This document shows, piece by piece, positions 17,474 through 26,340 of a stretch of DNA of 63,753 nt (its first letter is position 1; each line of letters opens with the position of its first letter). The DNA comes from a bacterium (GTDB taxonomy: Bacteria > UBP14 > UBA6098 > JAFGQG01). The notes under the pieces are model-generated. The model did not search any database. It was not told where the DNA came from and worked only from the letters and a program-made list of their open reading frames with translations. The stretch covers positions 1-63,753 of the forward strand of contig JAFGGQ010000010.1 of the NCBI GenBank assembly GCA_016930435.1, given 5' to 3'. A program made the translations under genes and the position numbers.

Positions 17474-18789
17474 TATCTTCTTCCCTTAATCCGGCCCTTC
17501 TTCATGAACCCGTCATAATGGCGCATCAGCAGATGGGATTCCAATTGATTCAATGTATCAAGGGCTACGCCCACCAATATAAGCAATGAGGTTCCGCTAA
17601 AGAAAAAGGCAAACTCTTTCTGTGGTATAAAGAAAATAGGAACGATAGCGATCAGGGCTAATCCAATTGAGCCTGGCAGGGTAATTCTGGTTAATATTTT
17701 ATCAATGAACGTACTGGTTTGTTTCCCGGGCCTTCGGCCGGGGATAAAACCGCCGTATTTCTTCATGTTCTCCGCAACGTCAACAGGATTGAAAACAACC
17801 GCGGTATAGAAGTATGCGAAGAATACTATCATTAATCCATAGATTATATTGTAGAGTGCGCTGAAGGGTGTGAACATATTAGCGATATTGCGCATGAATT
17901 CGACATCGGGGAAAAAGCTCAGGATGGTATTGGGCAAGAACATCACCGCCTGGGCAAAGATGATGGGTATGACACCTGCGGCATTCAGGCGGAGCGGCAA
18001 GTGTGTAGCCTGTCCCCCGTATATTTTCCGGCCTACTACCCGTTTAGCATATTGTACCGGAATCTGCCTTGTGCCCTGGGTCAACAGAATAGCCGCTACG
18101 GTAAATATCAAAGCGCCAACGATGAGCAGTAGAATAGATGATAGTTTTCTACCCCCTGCAGCGATCAGTTGTACTTCCTGGATAACATTTCCGGGAAGCC
18201 GCGCAACGATACCGGCAAAGATAAGCAGTGACATTCCGTTTCCTATCCCTTTTTCGGTGATCAATTCTCCAAACCACATCACTATGGCTGTACCGGTGAC
18301 CAGGGTAGCTACTCCCAGCAGTTTGAGACCAAAATTTACGCCGGGGAAAACCGGACCGATACCTGATTCCATGCTGGATAAATAAGCCATCATTCCCCAT
18401 CCCTGAGCAAAAGCAATGACCAGCGCTCCGTATCTGGTGTACTGGGTCAGTTTCCGTCGGCCTTCCTCACCCTCTTTCTGCAATCTCTGGAAATAAGGGA
18501 TGACCGCTCCCAGCAACTGCAGGATAATGGAAGCGGTGATGTAGGGCATAATACCCGCTGCGAAAATCGTAGCCCTTCGGAAAGCTCCTCCCACGAAAAG
18601 GTCGTATAGGGCGAATACGCCACCCATTCCTCTATCCATGAAATTGGATAGCGCCGCAAGATCTATCCCCGGAATAGGGATATGAGTTCCCAGCCGGAAT
18701 AGAGCCAATATAGCCAAAGTAAACAATAGCTTCTTTCTTAGGTCCGGTATCTTGAAAATATTCTGAATACTCTCGATTATCTTTTTCAA
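17473..18789 (-). CDS. secY: Protein translocase subunit SecY
   Basis: Pore subunit of the Sec translocon, ten predicted membrane spans, 438 aa. Signatures include FRLGTHIPIPGID at the N-terminus, GIMPYITASIILQLL for the lateral gate and plug region, and the GGFIPGRRPGKQT cytosolic loop. It is encoded between rplO and adk. It is the likely entry route for the many signal-peptide proteins encoded in this window. Confidence 0.98.
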   Translation of the reverse strand: MKKIIESIQNIFKIPDLRKKLLFTLAILALFRLGTHIPIPGIDLAALSNFMDRGMGGVFALYDLFVGGAFRRATIFAAGIMPYITASIILQLLGAVIPYFQRLQKEGEEGRRKLTQYTRYGALVIAFAQGWGMMAYLSSMESGIGPVFPGVNFGLKLLGVATLVTGTAIVMWFGELITEKGIGNGMSLLIFAGIVARLPGNVIQEVQLIAAGGRKLSSILLLIVGALIFTVAAILLTQGTRQIPVQYAKRVVGRKIYGGQATHLPLRLNAAGVIPIIFAQAVMFLPNTILSFFPDVEFMRNIANMFTPFSALYNIIYGLMIVFFAYFYTAVVFNPVDVAENMKKYGGFIPGRRPGKQTSTFIDKILTRITLPGSIGLALIAIVPIFFIPQKEFAFFFSGTSLLILVGVALDTLNQLESHLLMRHYDGFMKKGRIKGRR

Positions 18790-18790
18790 A

Positions 18791-19237
18791 TTAAATCTCC
18801 TCTACAATACCGCCAGCGGCTTTAACCTTTTCTGCTGCTGCTTTTGAGACAGCCTCTAATTTGATTGAAAGCTTTTTCTTAAGTGTGCCATCTCCGAGTA
18901 ATTTAACTGGGCCACGGCCATTGACCAGGCCTTTTTCCCGCAATAATTCGGGAGTAATGACAGCCTCATCATCAAAGACATTGAGGTTTTTGACGTTGAC
19001 CAGGTGAAAAATCTCCTTGTGAGGGCTTTTAAAACCCTTTTTAGGGATTCTTCGTTGTAAGGGCATCTGGCCTCCTTCAAACCATTGTTTTCGTTTTGCA
19101 CCAGCTCGAGATTTCTGGCCATTTTCACCCCGACCGGAGGTCTTGCCATAACCCGAACTGCTGCCGCGGCCAACCCTCTTTCGGGAATGGGTAGCCCCCT
19201 TGGGACTCTTTAAATTTTCCAGTTTCAGGTCTTTCAT
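18791..19237 (-). CDS. rplO: 50S ribosomal protein L15
   Basis: It is 148 aa. The N-terminal part is glycine- and basic-rich (KRVGRGSSSGYGKTSGRGE) and is followed by the QMPLQRRIPKKGF motif and a C-terminal globular part. L15 organises 23S rRNA domains II and V. It sits between rpmD and secY. Confidence 0.98.
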   Translation of the reverse strand: MKDLKLENLKSPKGATHSRKRVGRGSSSGYGKTSGRGENGQKSRAGAKRKQWFEGGQMPLQRRIPKKGFKSPHKEIFHLVNVKNLNVFDDEAVITPELLREKGLVNGRGPVKLLGDGTLKKKLSIKLEAVSKAAAEKVKAAGGIVEEI

Positions 19238-19239
19238 AA

Positions 19240-19428
19240 CTATTTACTAACCTCTTCTACCTTTAATAAATGCCTTATTTTATTGACCATTCCCAGTACC
19301 GAAGGGGAGGCTTCCTTCTCAACGCTTTGATGCATTTTTGAGATACCCAACGCTTTTAAGGTACCTTTCTGGCTTCGATGGTAGCCTATACCGCTCTTGA
19401 TCTGGGTTATTTTAATTAACTTTTTCAT
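19240..19428 (-). CDS. rpmD: 50S ribosomal protein L30
   Basis: It is 62 aa and short-form L30 (KLIKITQIKSGIGYHRSQK, then LGISKMHQSVEKEASPSVLGMVNKI). It lies between rpsE and rplO, in the usual order. Confidence 0.95.
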   Translation of the reverse strand: MKKLIKITQIKSGIGYHRSQKGTLKALGISKMHQSVEKEASPSVLGMVNKIRHLLKVEEVSK

Positions 19429-19447
19429 AATATGGACTCCCTGGCCT

Positions 19448-19954
19448 CTATCCTCTTAGTTTTTCTACTGGTATCTCCCGGCGCTTAGCAACCTGATACA
19501 TATCTTCCAGGTCCAAAAGGGCATTCATAGTCGCCTTCGCCAGGTTACAGGGGGTTGTGGATCCCAGGGCTTTGGTCAAAATGTCTTTTATCCCGGCGGT
19601 TTCCATGATAGCCCTAACCACGCCGCCAGCTATTACTCCGGTACCCGGCGAAGCCGGCTTAAGGATTACTTTTGAACCGCCGCATTTTCCATTTGCAGCA
19701 TGGGGTATAGTATCACCAACGGTAGGGATACGCACCATACTCTTTCGGGCCTTCTCGGTGCTCTTTCTAATGGCATCGCTGACCTCCGGGGCTTTCCCCA
19801 GGCCTACTCCCACAGAACCATTACCATCTCCTACGGCAACTATGGCGTTAAAGCTTAAATTACGCCCCCCTTTTACTACCTTGGAAACTCTATTTACAGC
19901 TATTAAACGCTCTTCCAGGCCTTCTTCCAAATTCTCGTTCGCTGGCAATTCCAC
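19448..19954 (-). CDS. rpsE: 30S ribosomal protein S5
   Basis: It is 168 aa. The double-stranded RNA-binding N-terminal domain (ERLIAVNRVSKVVKGGRNLSF) is followed by the GLGKAPEVSDAIRKSTEKAR segment and the AGVIAGG-type loop, here GTGVIAGGVVRAIMETAG. S5 affects fidelity and mRNA unwinding. Confidence 0.98.
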   Translation of the reverse strand: MELPANENLEEGLEERLIAVNRVSKVVKGGRNLSFNAIVAVGDGNGSVGVGLGKAPEVSDAIRKSTEKARKSMVRIPTVGDTIPHAANGKCGGSKVILKPASPGTGVIAGGVVRAIMETAGIKDILTKALGSTTPCNLAKATMNALLDLEDMYQVAKRREIPVEKLRG

Positions 19955-19962
19955 CTCCTAAA

Positions 19963-20328
19963 TTAAAATATTAACCCACCTTCACGGGCACTTTCGGCAA
20001 GAGCCTTCACCCTTCCGTGATACCGATATCCATGCCTGTCAAAGACCACCTTGTTCAAACCCTTTTCAATTGCCTTCTGAGCGATCAGTTTACCCACCAG
20101 CTTAGCACCTTCAACTTTATTAAGCTTCCGAACCTCTTCCCTGATCTCCGGTGAAAGTGATCCGGCGGATAGCATCGTTTTGCCTGCCAGATCATCTACC
20201 AACTGCACATAGATATGGTTCAAACTCCGACTTACTATCATTCTGAGCCTCTCGGGGTTGCCCTGTATTTTGGTTCTAACCCTTCGGACCCTTTTAGCAT
20301 GCAGTTTTTGTTTTTCTTTAGTGTTCAT
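19963..20328 (-). CDS. rplR: 50S ribosomal protein L18
   Basis: It is 121 aa. It begins [20 protein letters not shown], with [20 protein letters not shown] and the C-terminal [20 protein letters not shown] and AREGGLIF motifs. It binds 5S rRNA. Confidence 0.98.
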   Translation of the reverse strand: MNTKEKQKLHAKRVRRVRTKIQGNPERLRMIVSRSLNHIYVQLVDDLAGKTMLSAGSLSPEIREEVRKLNKVEGAKLVGKLIAQKAIEKGLNKVVFDRHGYRYHGRVKALAESAREGGLIF

Positions 20329-20343
20329 GATCTCTTATATAAT

Positions 20344-20925
20344 TTAAATAGCGGCCTTAACCGGTTTAAGATGTATTTTTTCTCCTTTGAATCGAATTCC
20401 TTTACCCTTGTAAATATTCGGCTTTTTCAGGGATTTCAGCTTGGCGCATACCTGGCCTACCAGCTGTTTATCAATACCTTTTATCTTGATGGTGCAGATC
20501 AGAAGCTCTTTGGTGCCCTCGGCAATCGTACGGCGAAGGGGACGCTCCACTTCAAACTCGATACCAGGCGGTTTCTGAAAATAGATTACGTGAGAAAAAC
20601 CCAATCCGAAAATAAGACCATTGGGTTGCTCTTCAACTTTGTATCCTACACCAACTACTTCCAATTCCCTTTCATATCCCTGGGACACCCCAACAACCAT
20701 ATTATTGATCAAACTCCGGTATAGACCATGGAAACCCTTGATTTGCTTGTAATTGGCCTTGCGATCTACCTTTAAGATATTTTCCTCCTGCTTAAGTTCG
20801 ATCAGGGGATTTATCTTTTGGCTTAATACCCCTTTGGGTCCTTTCACTTCAACCAGGTTGCCGGGTTTTAACTCCACAGTCACCCCCTTGGGGATTTCTA
20901 TCGGCTTATATCCTATTCTTGACAT
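20344..20925 (-). CDS. rplF: 50S ribosomal protein L6
   Basis: Two-domain L6 of 193 aa starting MSRIGYKPIEIPKGVTVELK, with the conserved C-terminal motif GIDKQLVGQVCAKLKSLKKP. I moved the start from 20958 to 20925 because that ATG gives the family N-terminus and has an AAGGAG site. The end of the protein (KGIRFKGEKIHLKPVKAA) is slightly longer than the usual GKG-IRY ending. Confidence 0.96.
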   Translation of the reverse strand: MSRIGYKPIEIPKGVTVELKPGNLVEVKGPKGVLSQKINPLIELKQEENILKVDRKANYKQIKGFHGLYRSLINNMVVGVSQGYERELEVVGVGYKVEEQPNGLIFGLGFSHVIYFQKPPGIEFEVERPLRRTIAEGTKELLICTIKIKGIDKQLVGQVCAKLKSLKKPNIYKGKGIRFKGEKIHLKPVKAAI

Positions 20926-20942
20926 TACGATCTCCTTAAAGG

Positions 20943-21341
20943 TTACCACACATAACAAACCAGTTCTCCACCCACCCTGAGCATCTTTGCCTGCTTATCG
21001 GTCAATACTCCCTTGGAGGTAGATAGTACCGCAACACCCAGTCCATTTCGTACCCGGGGGATCTCATCGAGACTCACATACATTCTGCGGCTGGGCTTGC
21101 TGACTATCCTTAGTCCCTTTACAACGGGATCATTCTGCTTATTATAACGGAGAAAAACCTGCAAGTTCCGTTTATTCTGGCCAATATCTACGATTCGATA
21201 CCCTTTAATGAACTTCTCTTCGGTCAGTACCCGAGCAATTTGATGCTTCATCTTAGAGGAGGGCATTTCTACAACCCTTTGCTCAGCTTTCAGAGCATTC
21301 CTTATCCTGGTCAACATATCGGCAATAGGGAAATTGTTCAT
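20943..21341 (-). CDS. rpsH: 30S ribosomal protein S8
   Basis: It is 132 aa. It begins MNNFPIADMLTRIRNALKAE and ends with the GLGVAVLSTSKGVLTDKQA and GGELVCYVW motifs. S8 binds the central domain of 16S rRNA and, in E. coli, represses the spc operon through an L5 mRNA site. Confidence 0.98.
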   Translation of the reverse strand: MNNFPIADMLTRIRNALKAEQRVVEMPSSKMKHQIARVLTEEKFIKGYRIVDIGQNKRNLQVFLRYNKQNDPVVKGLRIVSKPSRRMYVSLDEIPRVRNGLGVAVLSTSKGVLTDKQAKMLRVGGELVCYVW

Positions 21342-21368
21342 ATCTTTATTCCTTTTTAATATCTAAAT

Positions 21369-21554
21369 TTACCAGCTTGCCTTAGTGATCCCGGGGACAT
21401 CCCCTTCGGAGGCTAACTCTCTGAAACAGATCCGGCAAAGTCCGAAATCTCTCAGATAACCTCGCACTCGTCCACATCGATTACACCGGTTATATTTCCG
21501 GGTCGAGTATTTAGGCGTCCGTTTTTGTTTCTCTACTAATGCTTTTCTTGCCAT
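21369..21554 (-). CDS. rpsN: 30S ribosomal protein S14, zinc form
   Basis: It is 61 aa, the short S14 type. The motif [20 protein letters not shown] holds the CxxC...CxxC zinc site. The short zinc form replaces the ~100 aa form of proteobacteria. It lies 6 bp downstream of rplE. Confidence 0.98.
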   Translation of the reverse strand: MARKALVEKQKRTPKYSTRKYNRCNRCGRVRGYLRDFGLCRICFRELASEGDVPGITKASW

Positions 21555-21560
21555 TAAAAA

Positions 21561-22100
21561 TCACCTACTAAATGGAAATCCAAAAAGTTTTAATAATTGA
21601 AATGCTTCTTCGTCAGTTTTTGCGGTGGTCACGATGGTGATATTCAATCCCCTGATCGAGTCCACTTTGTCATATTCGATTTCAGGAAAAACGATCTGTT
21701 CTGTCATGCCGAAGGAGTAATTACCCCTTCCATCGAAGATATCAGCGGGGATACCCCGAAAGTCCCGGACCCGTGGAATGGCGATATTGATCAGCCGATC
21801 CAGGAAGTCGAACATCTTATACTTCCGCAGTGTAACCATGCAACCAATGGGCATACCTTTTCGCAATTTGAAATTAGCAATGGATAATTTTGCCCGGGTA
21901 ACCTTGGGTTGTTGCCCGGCTATCCTGCCCATTTCACTTAAACCCTGGTCGATCAATTTAACGTTCTGGGTCGCATTACCCATGCCCATGTTCAGAACGA
22001 TCTTATCCAACCGGGGAACCTGGTTAATATTCTTGTACCCGAAATGTTCCATCATCGCCGGTACAATTTCCTTCCTATACTTTTCCTGATATCTTGTCAT
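21561..22100 (-). CDS. rplE: 50S ribosomal protein L5
   Basis: It is 179 aa. It begins with [19 protein letters not shown], then [13 protein letters not shown] and the C-terminal [21 protein letters not shown]5 binds 5S rRNA and touches P-site tRNA. The standard rplX-rplE-rpsN order is kept. Confidence 0.98.
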   Translation of the reverse strand: MTRYQEKYRKEIVPAMMEHFGYKNINQVPRLDKIVLNMGMGNATQNVKLIDQGLSEMGRIAGQQPKVTRAKLSIANFKLRKGMPIGCMVTLRKYKMFDFLDRLINIAIPRVRDFRGIPADIFDGRGNYSFGMTEQIVFPEIEYDKVDSIRGLNITIVTTAKTDEEAFQLLKLFGFPFSR

Positions 22101-22133
22101 TTCTAATACTTCCTCAAAAGTGGTCCGTTATAA

Positions 22134-22478
22134 TTAGGCATCTACCATTTCATGGCATTTTTTGCACACCCTGAGTTTAGAACCCGACTCCAGCACAACC
22201 TGACCTATCCTGGTAGGGTAATTGCATTTGGGGCAAATCAGCAATACTTTGGATACATGGATCGGTGCTTCCCTTTTCACAATAGTACCCTGCGCACCGC
22301 CGGAAGTGGGCCGCTGATGCCGGTGAATAAAGTTGGCCCCCTCTACGATCAAGGATGCCTTCCTTGGAAATACCTTTAAAACCTTACCTACATATCCCTT
22401 GTCATTACCCGCAATGATCTTTACCGTATCGTTCTTCTTAATCCTGAGTGGTTTAATCCTGTTTTCTTTTTTAGTCAT
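22134..22478 (-). CDS. rplX: 50S ribosomal protein L24, cysteine-rich form
   Basis: It is 114 aa with a KOW motif (KKNDTVKIIAGNDKGYVGKV). The C-terminal part carries two CxxC pairs (ICPKCNYPTRIG and RVCKKCHEMVDA), a zinc-ribbon-like variant known in some bacterial L24 proteins. L24 starts 50S assembly. Confidence 0.97.
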   Translation of the reverse strand: MTKKENRIKPLRIKKNDTVKIIAGNDKGYVGKVLKVFPRKASLIVEGANFIHRHQRPTSGGAQGTIVKREAPIHVSKVLLICPKCNYPTRIGQVVLESGSKLRVCKKCHEMVDA

Positions 22479-22491
22479 TTTCTCTCCCTGC

Positions 22492-22860
22492 CTACAATAC
22501 TTCAGGAGCTAATGAAATTATCTTAAAATACTCTTTTTCCCTTAGTTCCCGGGCTACCGGTCCAAACACTCTGGTAGCTTTCGGTTCGCCATCATCGTTG
22601 ATCAGAACAACTGCATTTTCGCTAAACCTGATATAGGTACCATCCTTGCGGCGAACACTTTTCCTGGTGCGCACCACAACTGCATTAAGTACAGTCCCTT
22701 TCTTCATATCAGAACGGGGAATAGCCTCCTTTACGGTCACCTTGATCTCATCGCCTACCGATGCATACTGCTTGCCACCAGCTCCAGGGATACCTATGCA
22801 CAAACACTTTTTCGCTCCAGAATTATCAGCCACGGTCAACATCGTTTCTACGCGAATCAT
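22492..22860 (-). CDS. rplN: 50S ribosomal protein L14
   Basis: It is 122 aa starting [19 protein letters not shown], with the [20 protein letters not shown] and [20 protein letters not shown] regions. The frame is open further upstream to 22941, but 22860 gives the invariant family N-terminus. This start lies inside the rpsQ coding region, with its ribosome binding site there, a 35 bp overlap. Confidence 0.97.
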   Translation of the reverse strand: MIRVETMLTVADNSGAKKCLCIGIPGAGGKQYASVGDEIKVTVKEAIPRSDMKKGTVLNAVVVRTRKSVRRKDGTYIRFSENAVVLINDDGEPKATRVFGPVARELREKEYFKIISLAPEVL

Positions 22861-23125
22861 TACTCTCACTCCTTTCCGAGGGCATTCCCAGATTCTCCAA
22901 TAGAATCCATCTCTTCCTCTTGGACAGAGGGCGGGATTCAATTACTCTAACTTCTTCTCCCACTTGAACGGTATTCTTAGGATCGTCAACCATTACTTTG
23001 GACCGTTTCTTAATCCGCTTATCATAAAGAGGATGCTTCTCCAAATTGGTAATCTGAACAGTAATAGTTCTATCCATGCTGTTCGAAACACAGGTTCCGG
23101 TCAATATTTTCTTATAAGTTTTCAT
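22826..23125 (-). CDS. rpsQ: 30S ribosomal protein S17 with a short C-terminal extension
   Basis: It is 99 aa. The S17 OB-fold is complete by about residue 78 ([10 protein letters not shown]-type strand, here [14 protein letters not shown], then [18 protein letters not shown]). The last ~20 residues ([19 protein letters not shown]) are extra and hydrophilic. They are encoded by DNA that also holds the rplN start, so the extension may simply reflect the overlap. It is the first gene of the ribosomal block here; rpmC and the rest of the S10 operon are not upstream. Confidence 0.96.
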   Translation of the reverse strand: MKTYKKILTGTCVSNSMDRTITVQITNLEKHPLYDKRIKKRSKVMVDDPKNTVQVGEEVRVIESRPLSKRKRWILLENLGMPSERSESNDSRRNDVDRG

Positions 23126-23149
23126 TATCCAAAAGTCTCCATCTATAAA

Positions 23150-23205
23150 GTATTAAAAGTATTCTTAATACAAACAATATACCTTTTACCAAATAAAAAG
23201 GTATA
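23150..23205 (-). promoter_or_regulatory. Two hairpins in the rpsQ leader
   Basis: In the ~180 nt leader between the predicted promoter and rpsQ there are two dyads. TATACCTTTT (23178-23187) pairs perfectly with AAAAGGTATA (23196-23205) around an 8 nt loop. GTATTAA (23150-23156) pairs with TTAATAC (23165-23171). They could form a ribosomal-protein autoregulatory site. Their shape matches no leader family that I can name, and high AT content makes chance pairing possible. Confidence 0.35.
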
Positions 23206-23315
23206 ACATACCATCGAAAACAACAACTAATTTCAACCTAAGGGGATGCAAAAATCAGCTATAGTAAGTATTTAACTAAATCATCCTCCTTAATTAAAAA
23301 AATAAGCATTTTTAG

Positions 23316-23343
23316 AATTTATGTTCTCCTGGGATTTTGTCAA
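23316..23343 (-). promoter_or_regulatory. Promoter of the rpsQ ribosomal operon
   Basis: On the minus strand, TTGACA (23338-23343), a 16 bp spacer and TAAATT (23316-23321). It lies in the 280 bp AT-rich gap between fabG and rpsQ and is the most likely start for the 21-gene block. Confidence 0.5.
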
Positions 23344-23405
23344 TATAATTATTAAAATAATTGAATTTTTTCAAAAAAAATCTTAAATTTGAGAATATAT
23401 CCAAA

Positions 23406-24146
23406 TTAAAGAGCCATTCCTCCGTCAATATTCAGAACCACACCGGAAATATAATCTGCTTGAGGGGATACCAGAAAGAGAGCAGCCTGGGCGACTTCAC
23501 AGGGCAAGCCGGGGCGTTTCAAGGGTATGCCCTCCAGGAATTTCGCTTTCACTTCCTCCGGGAGCTCCTGTGTCATCCGTGTTTGGATATAGCCCGGAGC
23601 GAGGGCATTTACGGTAATTCCACGGCTTCCCAATTCCTGCGCAAGCGTTTTGGTGAAGCCTATCAAACCAGCTTTACTGGTGGAATAGGCAACCTGGCCC
23701 GGATTCCCTTTCAAGCCAACTACCGAAGATATATTGAGGATTTTACCGTAATGTTGCCGTAACATCTGACGGGCTACCGGTTTGGTAATATTGAATGTCC
23801 CCGTGAGATTGACTTCCATGGTACTCCGCCATTGCTCGGGCTGAACCCTGATCAATAAAGAATCCCGGGCTATTCCGGCATTATTTATTAAAATATCGAT
23901 CCGGTCATGATGCTTGATTACATCCTGAATGACCGATTGAACCTTCTCCGAATCCACCAGGTCGCAGCAGAAAGACTGCACGCAAAAGCCCTCGTTCTGT
24001 AGATCCCGGGTAGTATCCAGCAGGGCATCTTCGTCCAGATCCACTAAAACCAGACAAGCCCCCTCCTTACCAAACAGACTGGCGATCTCCCGCCCAATGC
24101 CTTGTGCAGCGCCTGTGACAATAGCTATCTTGTTCTCAAGTATCAT
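23406..24146 (-). CDS. fabG: 3-oxoacyl-[acyl-carrier-protein] reductase
   Basis: Short-chain dehydrogenase that reduces 3-oxoacyl-ACP in fatty acid elongation. It is 246 aa. The Rossmann motif is TGAAQGIG at residues 11-18, and NNAG is at 88-91. The catalytic Ser is near 140, followed by Y154 and K158 in YSTSK. The C-terminus ISGVVLNIDGGMAL is typical. ATGA overlaps the fabD stop. It is the last gene of its operon; acpP, which commonly follows, is absent. Confidence 0.95.
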   Translation of the reverse strand: MILENKIAIVTGAAQGIGREIASLFGKEGACLVLVDLDEDALLDTTRDLQNEGFCVQSFCCDLVDSEKVQSVIQDVIKHHDRIDILINNAGIARDSLLIRVQPEQWRSTMEVNLTGTFNITKPVARQMLRQHYGKILNISSVVGLKGNPGQVAYSTSKAGLIGFTKTLAQELGSRGITVNALAPGYIQTRMTQELPEEVKAKFLEGIPLKRPGLPCEVAQAALFLVSPQADYISGVVLNIDGGMAL

Positions 24147-25123
24147 TCCTGCTCCGGAGTTTGGGTTTGAACTCCGTTAAACGTTTTTTCCCATTCCTGA
24201 AGGCTTTCTACTCCTTCAATATTAAAGCTGTCTCCCTCACTATAAATCCTTTTGACCAAACCATTAAGCACTTTTCCGGGCCCGATCTCACAAAATCCCT
24301 CGATCCCATCACCGACCATATTGGCAATGATCTGTATCCAGCGTACCGGCGAGCAAATTTGGTTTATAAGCAGCTTTTTGATCTCCATACCGTTTTTGAC
24401 AACCTCACCGCTTACATTTGAGTAAATGGGAATACGAGGATCACGGAAGGTCATATTATTCAGGATTGTTTCCATTTCCCTGGCGGCATCGTTCATCAAC
24501 GGCGAATGGAAAGCCCCTCCCACCGGTAGGGGTATAACCCTTCGTGCGCCAGCGGCCTTCAACAACCTGATAGAATCAAGTAATAATTCTTCATCGCCGG
24601 AGAGAGCCACTTGGTTTGGAGAGTTATAATTAGCAATGGTGATAACACCTTTACCGGAGAGTTTTTGTACGATCTCGTTCAGTGTTTCAACATCCAATCC
24701 AATTACCGCCAGCATTGCGCCTTTTCGATCCCCTGATCGGGCCATTAAGGCTCCCCTAACCCTTACTGCTTGCAGGGCTTCTTCAAATGAGAGCACCCCG
24801 GCAGCTACCAGTGCCGAATATTCCCCCAGGCTATGGCCGGCAAGGGCTGATAATTCGATTTTATCCTTAATGAGGTCCCAAACCGCTATGCTGTGAACAA
24901 AGATAGCTAATTGGGTATATTGAGTTTGTTTTAAAACATCCTCCGGTCCTTGAAATGAGATCCGGGTCAGGGGAATTCCGGTTAATTCTTCAGCGTTTTG
25001 GTAAAGCTGCTTTGATCCTAAATAGGTTTGGTATAGATCCTGCCCCATACCCACGAACTGGGAACCCTGTCCGGGGAAGATTCCGGACCATTTGATATTT
25101 GCCGAGTCGGTCTGTTCTACCAT
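24143..25123 (-). CDS. fabD: Malonyl-CoA:ACP transacylase
   Basis: Loads malonyl groups from CoA to ACP. It is 326 aa. PGQGSQFVGMG lies near residue 18. The nucleophile is Ser98 in GHSLGEYSAL, with the catalytic His in GGAFHSPLM, and GPGKVLNGLVKR is near the C-terminus. The start overlaps the end of fabH by 7 bp. Confidence 0.96.
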   Translation of the reverse strand: MVEQTDSANIKWSGIFPGQGSQFVGMGQDLYQTYLGSKQLYQNAEELTGIPLTRISFQGPEDVLKQTQYTQLAIFVHSIAVWDLIKDKIELSALAGHSLGEYSALVAAGVLSFEEALQAVRVRGALMARSGDRKGAMLAVIGLDVETLNEIVQKLSGKGVITIANYNSPNQVALSGDEELLLDSIRLLKAAGARRVIPLPVGGAFHSPLMNDAAREMETILNNMTFRDPRIPIYSNVSGEVVKNGMEIKKLLINQICSPVRWIQIIANMVGDGIEGFCEIGPGKVLNGLVKRIYSEGDSFNIEGVESLQEWEKTFNGVQTQTPEQE

Positions 25124-26097
25124 CTAACCAACACCGAACCCCATGTAAATCCGGCTCCGAATGCTACCATAAGAACATTATGACCGGGTTTTATACGGCC
25201 ATCCTGCACTGCCATTGCCAAAGCAGTAGGTATAGAAGCAGCAGAGGTATTCCCTAATTTATCGATGGTTACTATCACCTTTTCACGTGGTAGCTTGAGC
25301 ATCTTTGCTAAAAAATCAATTATCCTTATATTCGCCTGATGGGGTATCAACCAGTCCACATCTTCTTTGCTCATTTTTGCCTTTTTAAGGGCTTGCATGG
25401 CGGACATTTTCATTGCGTTAACAGCAGCCTTAAATACCTCATTCCCTTCCATTTTGAGGTAATGTTGCCGCTGGTCCAGTGTTCTCTGGGTTGCTGGCAA
25501 GCGTGAACCCCCGGCAGGGATATAGAGCAGATTACCCAGACTGCCATCCGCACCCAGATAAGTGGATAAAATACCGGAGGCATCCTCCGACTTGCCTACT
25601 ACTACTGCTCCGGCAGCATCTCCAAAAAGCACGCAAGTTGAGCGGTCCTCCCAATCGGTTATCTTGGAAAGGCTTTCTACGCCAACCACCAAAATATGCT
25701 GGTATGATCCGTAATTAAGGAAGGATTCCGCCATAACCAAGCCATAAATAAATCCGGTACATCCTGCGGAAAAATCGTAAGCAGGAACCTGCCGGGCGCC
25801 TAATTTGTGCTGCAATAGGCAAGCGGTGGAGGGGAAAAGTGTGTCCGGGGTTACCGTACCTACTAAAATAAGGTCAATATCCTGAGGGGTAAGCCCTGCT
25901 GATTCTATTGCCTGCAAGGATGCGACCGTAGCCAGATCAGAGCTGGCTGTTTGAGTATCCGATATCCTGCGTTCCCGAATGCCGGTTCGTTGGACTATCC
26001 ATTCATCGGAGGTATCCACCATCTTTTCCAGATCGAAATTGGTCAATACCCTTTCCGGGATACCCATACCGACCCCTAATATTTTAGAGCGTACCAT
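25117..26097 (-). CDS. fabH: 3-oxoacyl-[acyl-carrier-protein] synthase III
   Basis: Condenses acetyl-CoA with malonyl-ACP to start fatty acid synthesis. It is 326 aa. The catalytic triad is Cys113 (FSAGCTGF), His in IPHQANIR and Asn in GNTSAASIPTAL. It lies 60 bp downstream of rpmF. In many bacteria plsX sits in that gap; here it does not. Confidence 0.96.
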   Translation of the reverse strand: MVRSKILGVGMGIPERVLTNFDLEKMVDTSDEWIVQRTGIRERRISDTQTASSDLATVASLQAIESAGLTPQDIDLILVGTVTPDTLFPSTACLLQHKLGARQVPAYDFSAGCTGFIYGLVMAESFLNYGSYQHILVVGVESLSKITDWEDRSTCVLFGDAAGAVVVGKSEDASGILSTYLGADGSLGNLLYIPAGGSRLPATQRTLDQRQHYLKMEGNEVFKAAVNAMKMSAMQALKKAKMSKEDVDWLIPHQANIRIIDFLAKMLKLPREKVIVTIDKLGNTSAASIPTALAMAVQDGRIKPGHNVLMVAFGAGFTWGSVLVRW

Positions 26098-26157
26098 GAT
26101 TGTTCCCTGGTTTCGCGTATGAACAAATAATTTGATCGTGAAAAGTTGGAAATACCC

Positions 26158-26340
26158 CTACTCTGATTTCACAGTGATTACTTGTTCACCTTTGTAATAA
26201 CCACAATTCGGGCAAACCCGATGCGCCAACTTGGGCTGATGACAATGTGGACATTCCATTACCTGGGGTTCAGTAAGCTTCCAATGAGTCCGCCGTTTTC
26301 TACCCCGCGATCTTGATATTCTTTTCTTTGGAAGGGCCAT
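26158..26340 (-). CDS. rpmF: 50S ribosomal protein L32
   Basis: It is 60 aa and starts MALPKKRISRSRGRKRRTHW. A zinc ribbon follows with CPHC and CPNC pairs. It is linked to the DUF177 gene as usual, but here the two overlap by 41 bp in different frames. Confidence 0.96.
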   Translation of the reverse strand: MALPKKRISRSRGRKRRTHWKLTEPQVMECPHCHQPKLAHRVCPNCGYYKGEQVITVKSE

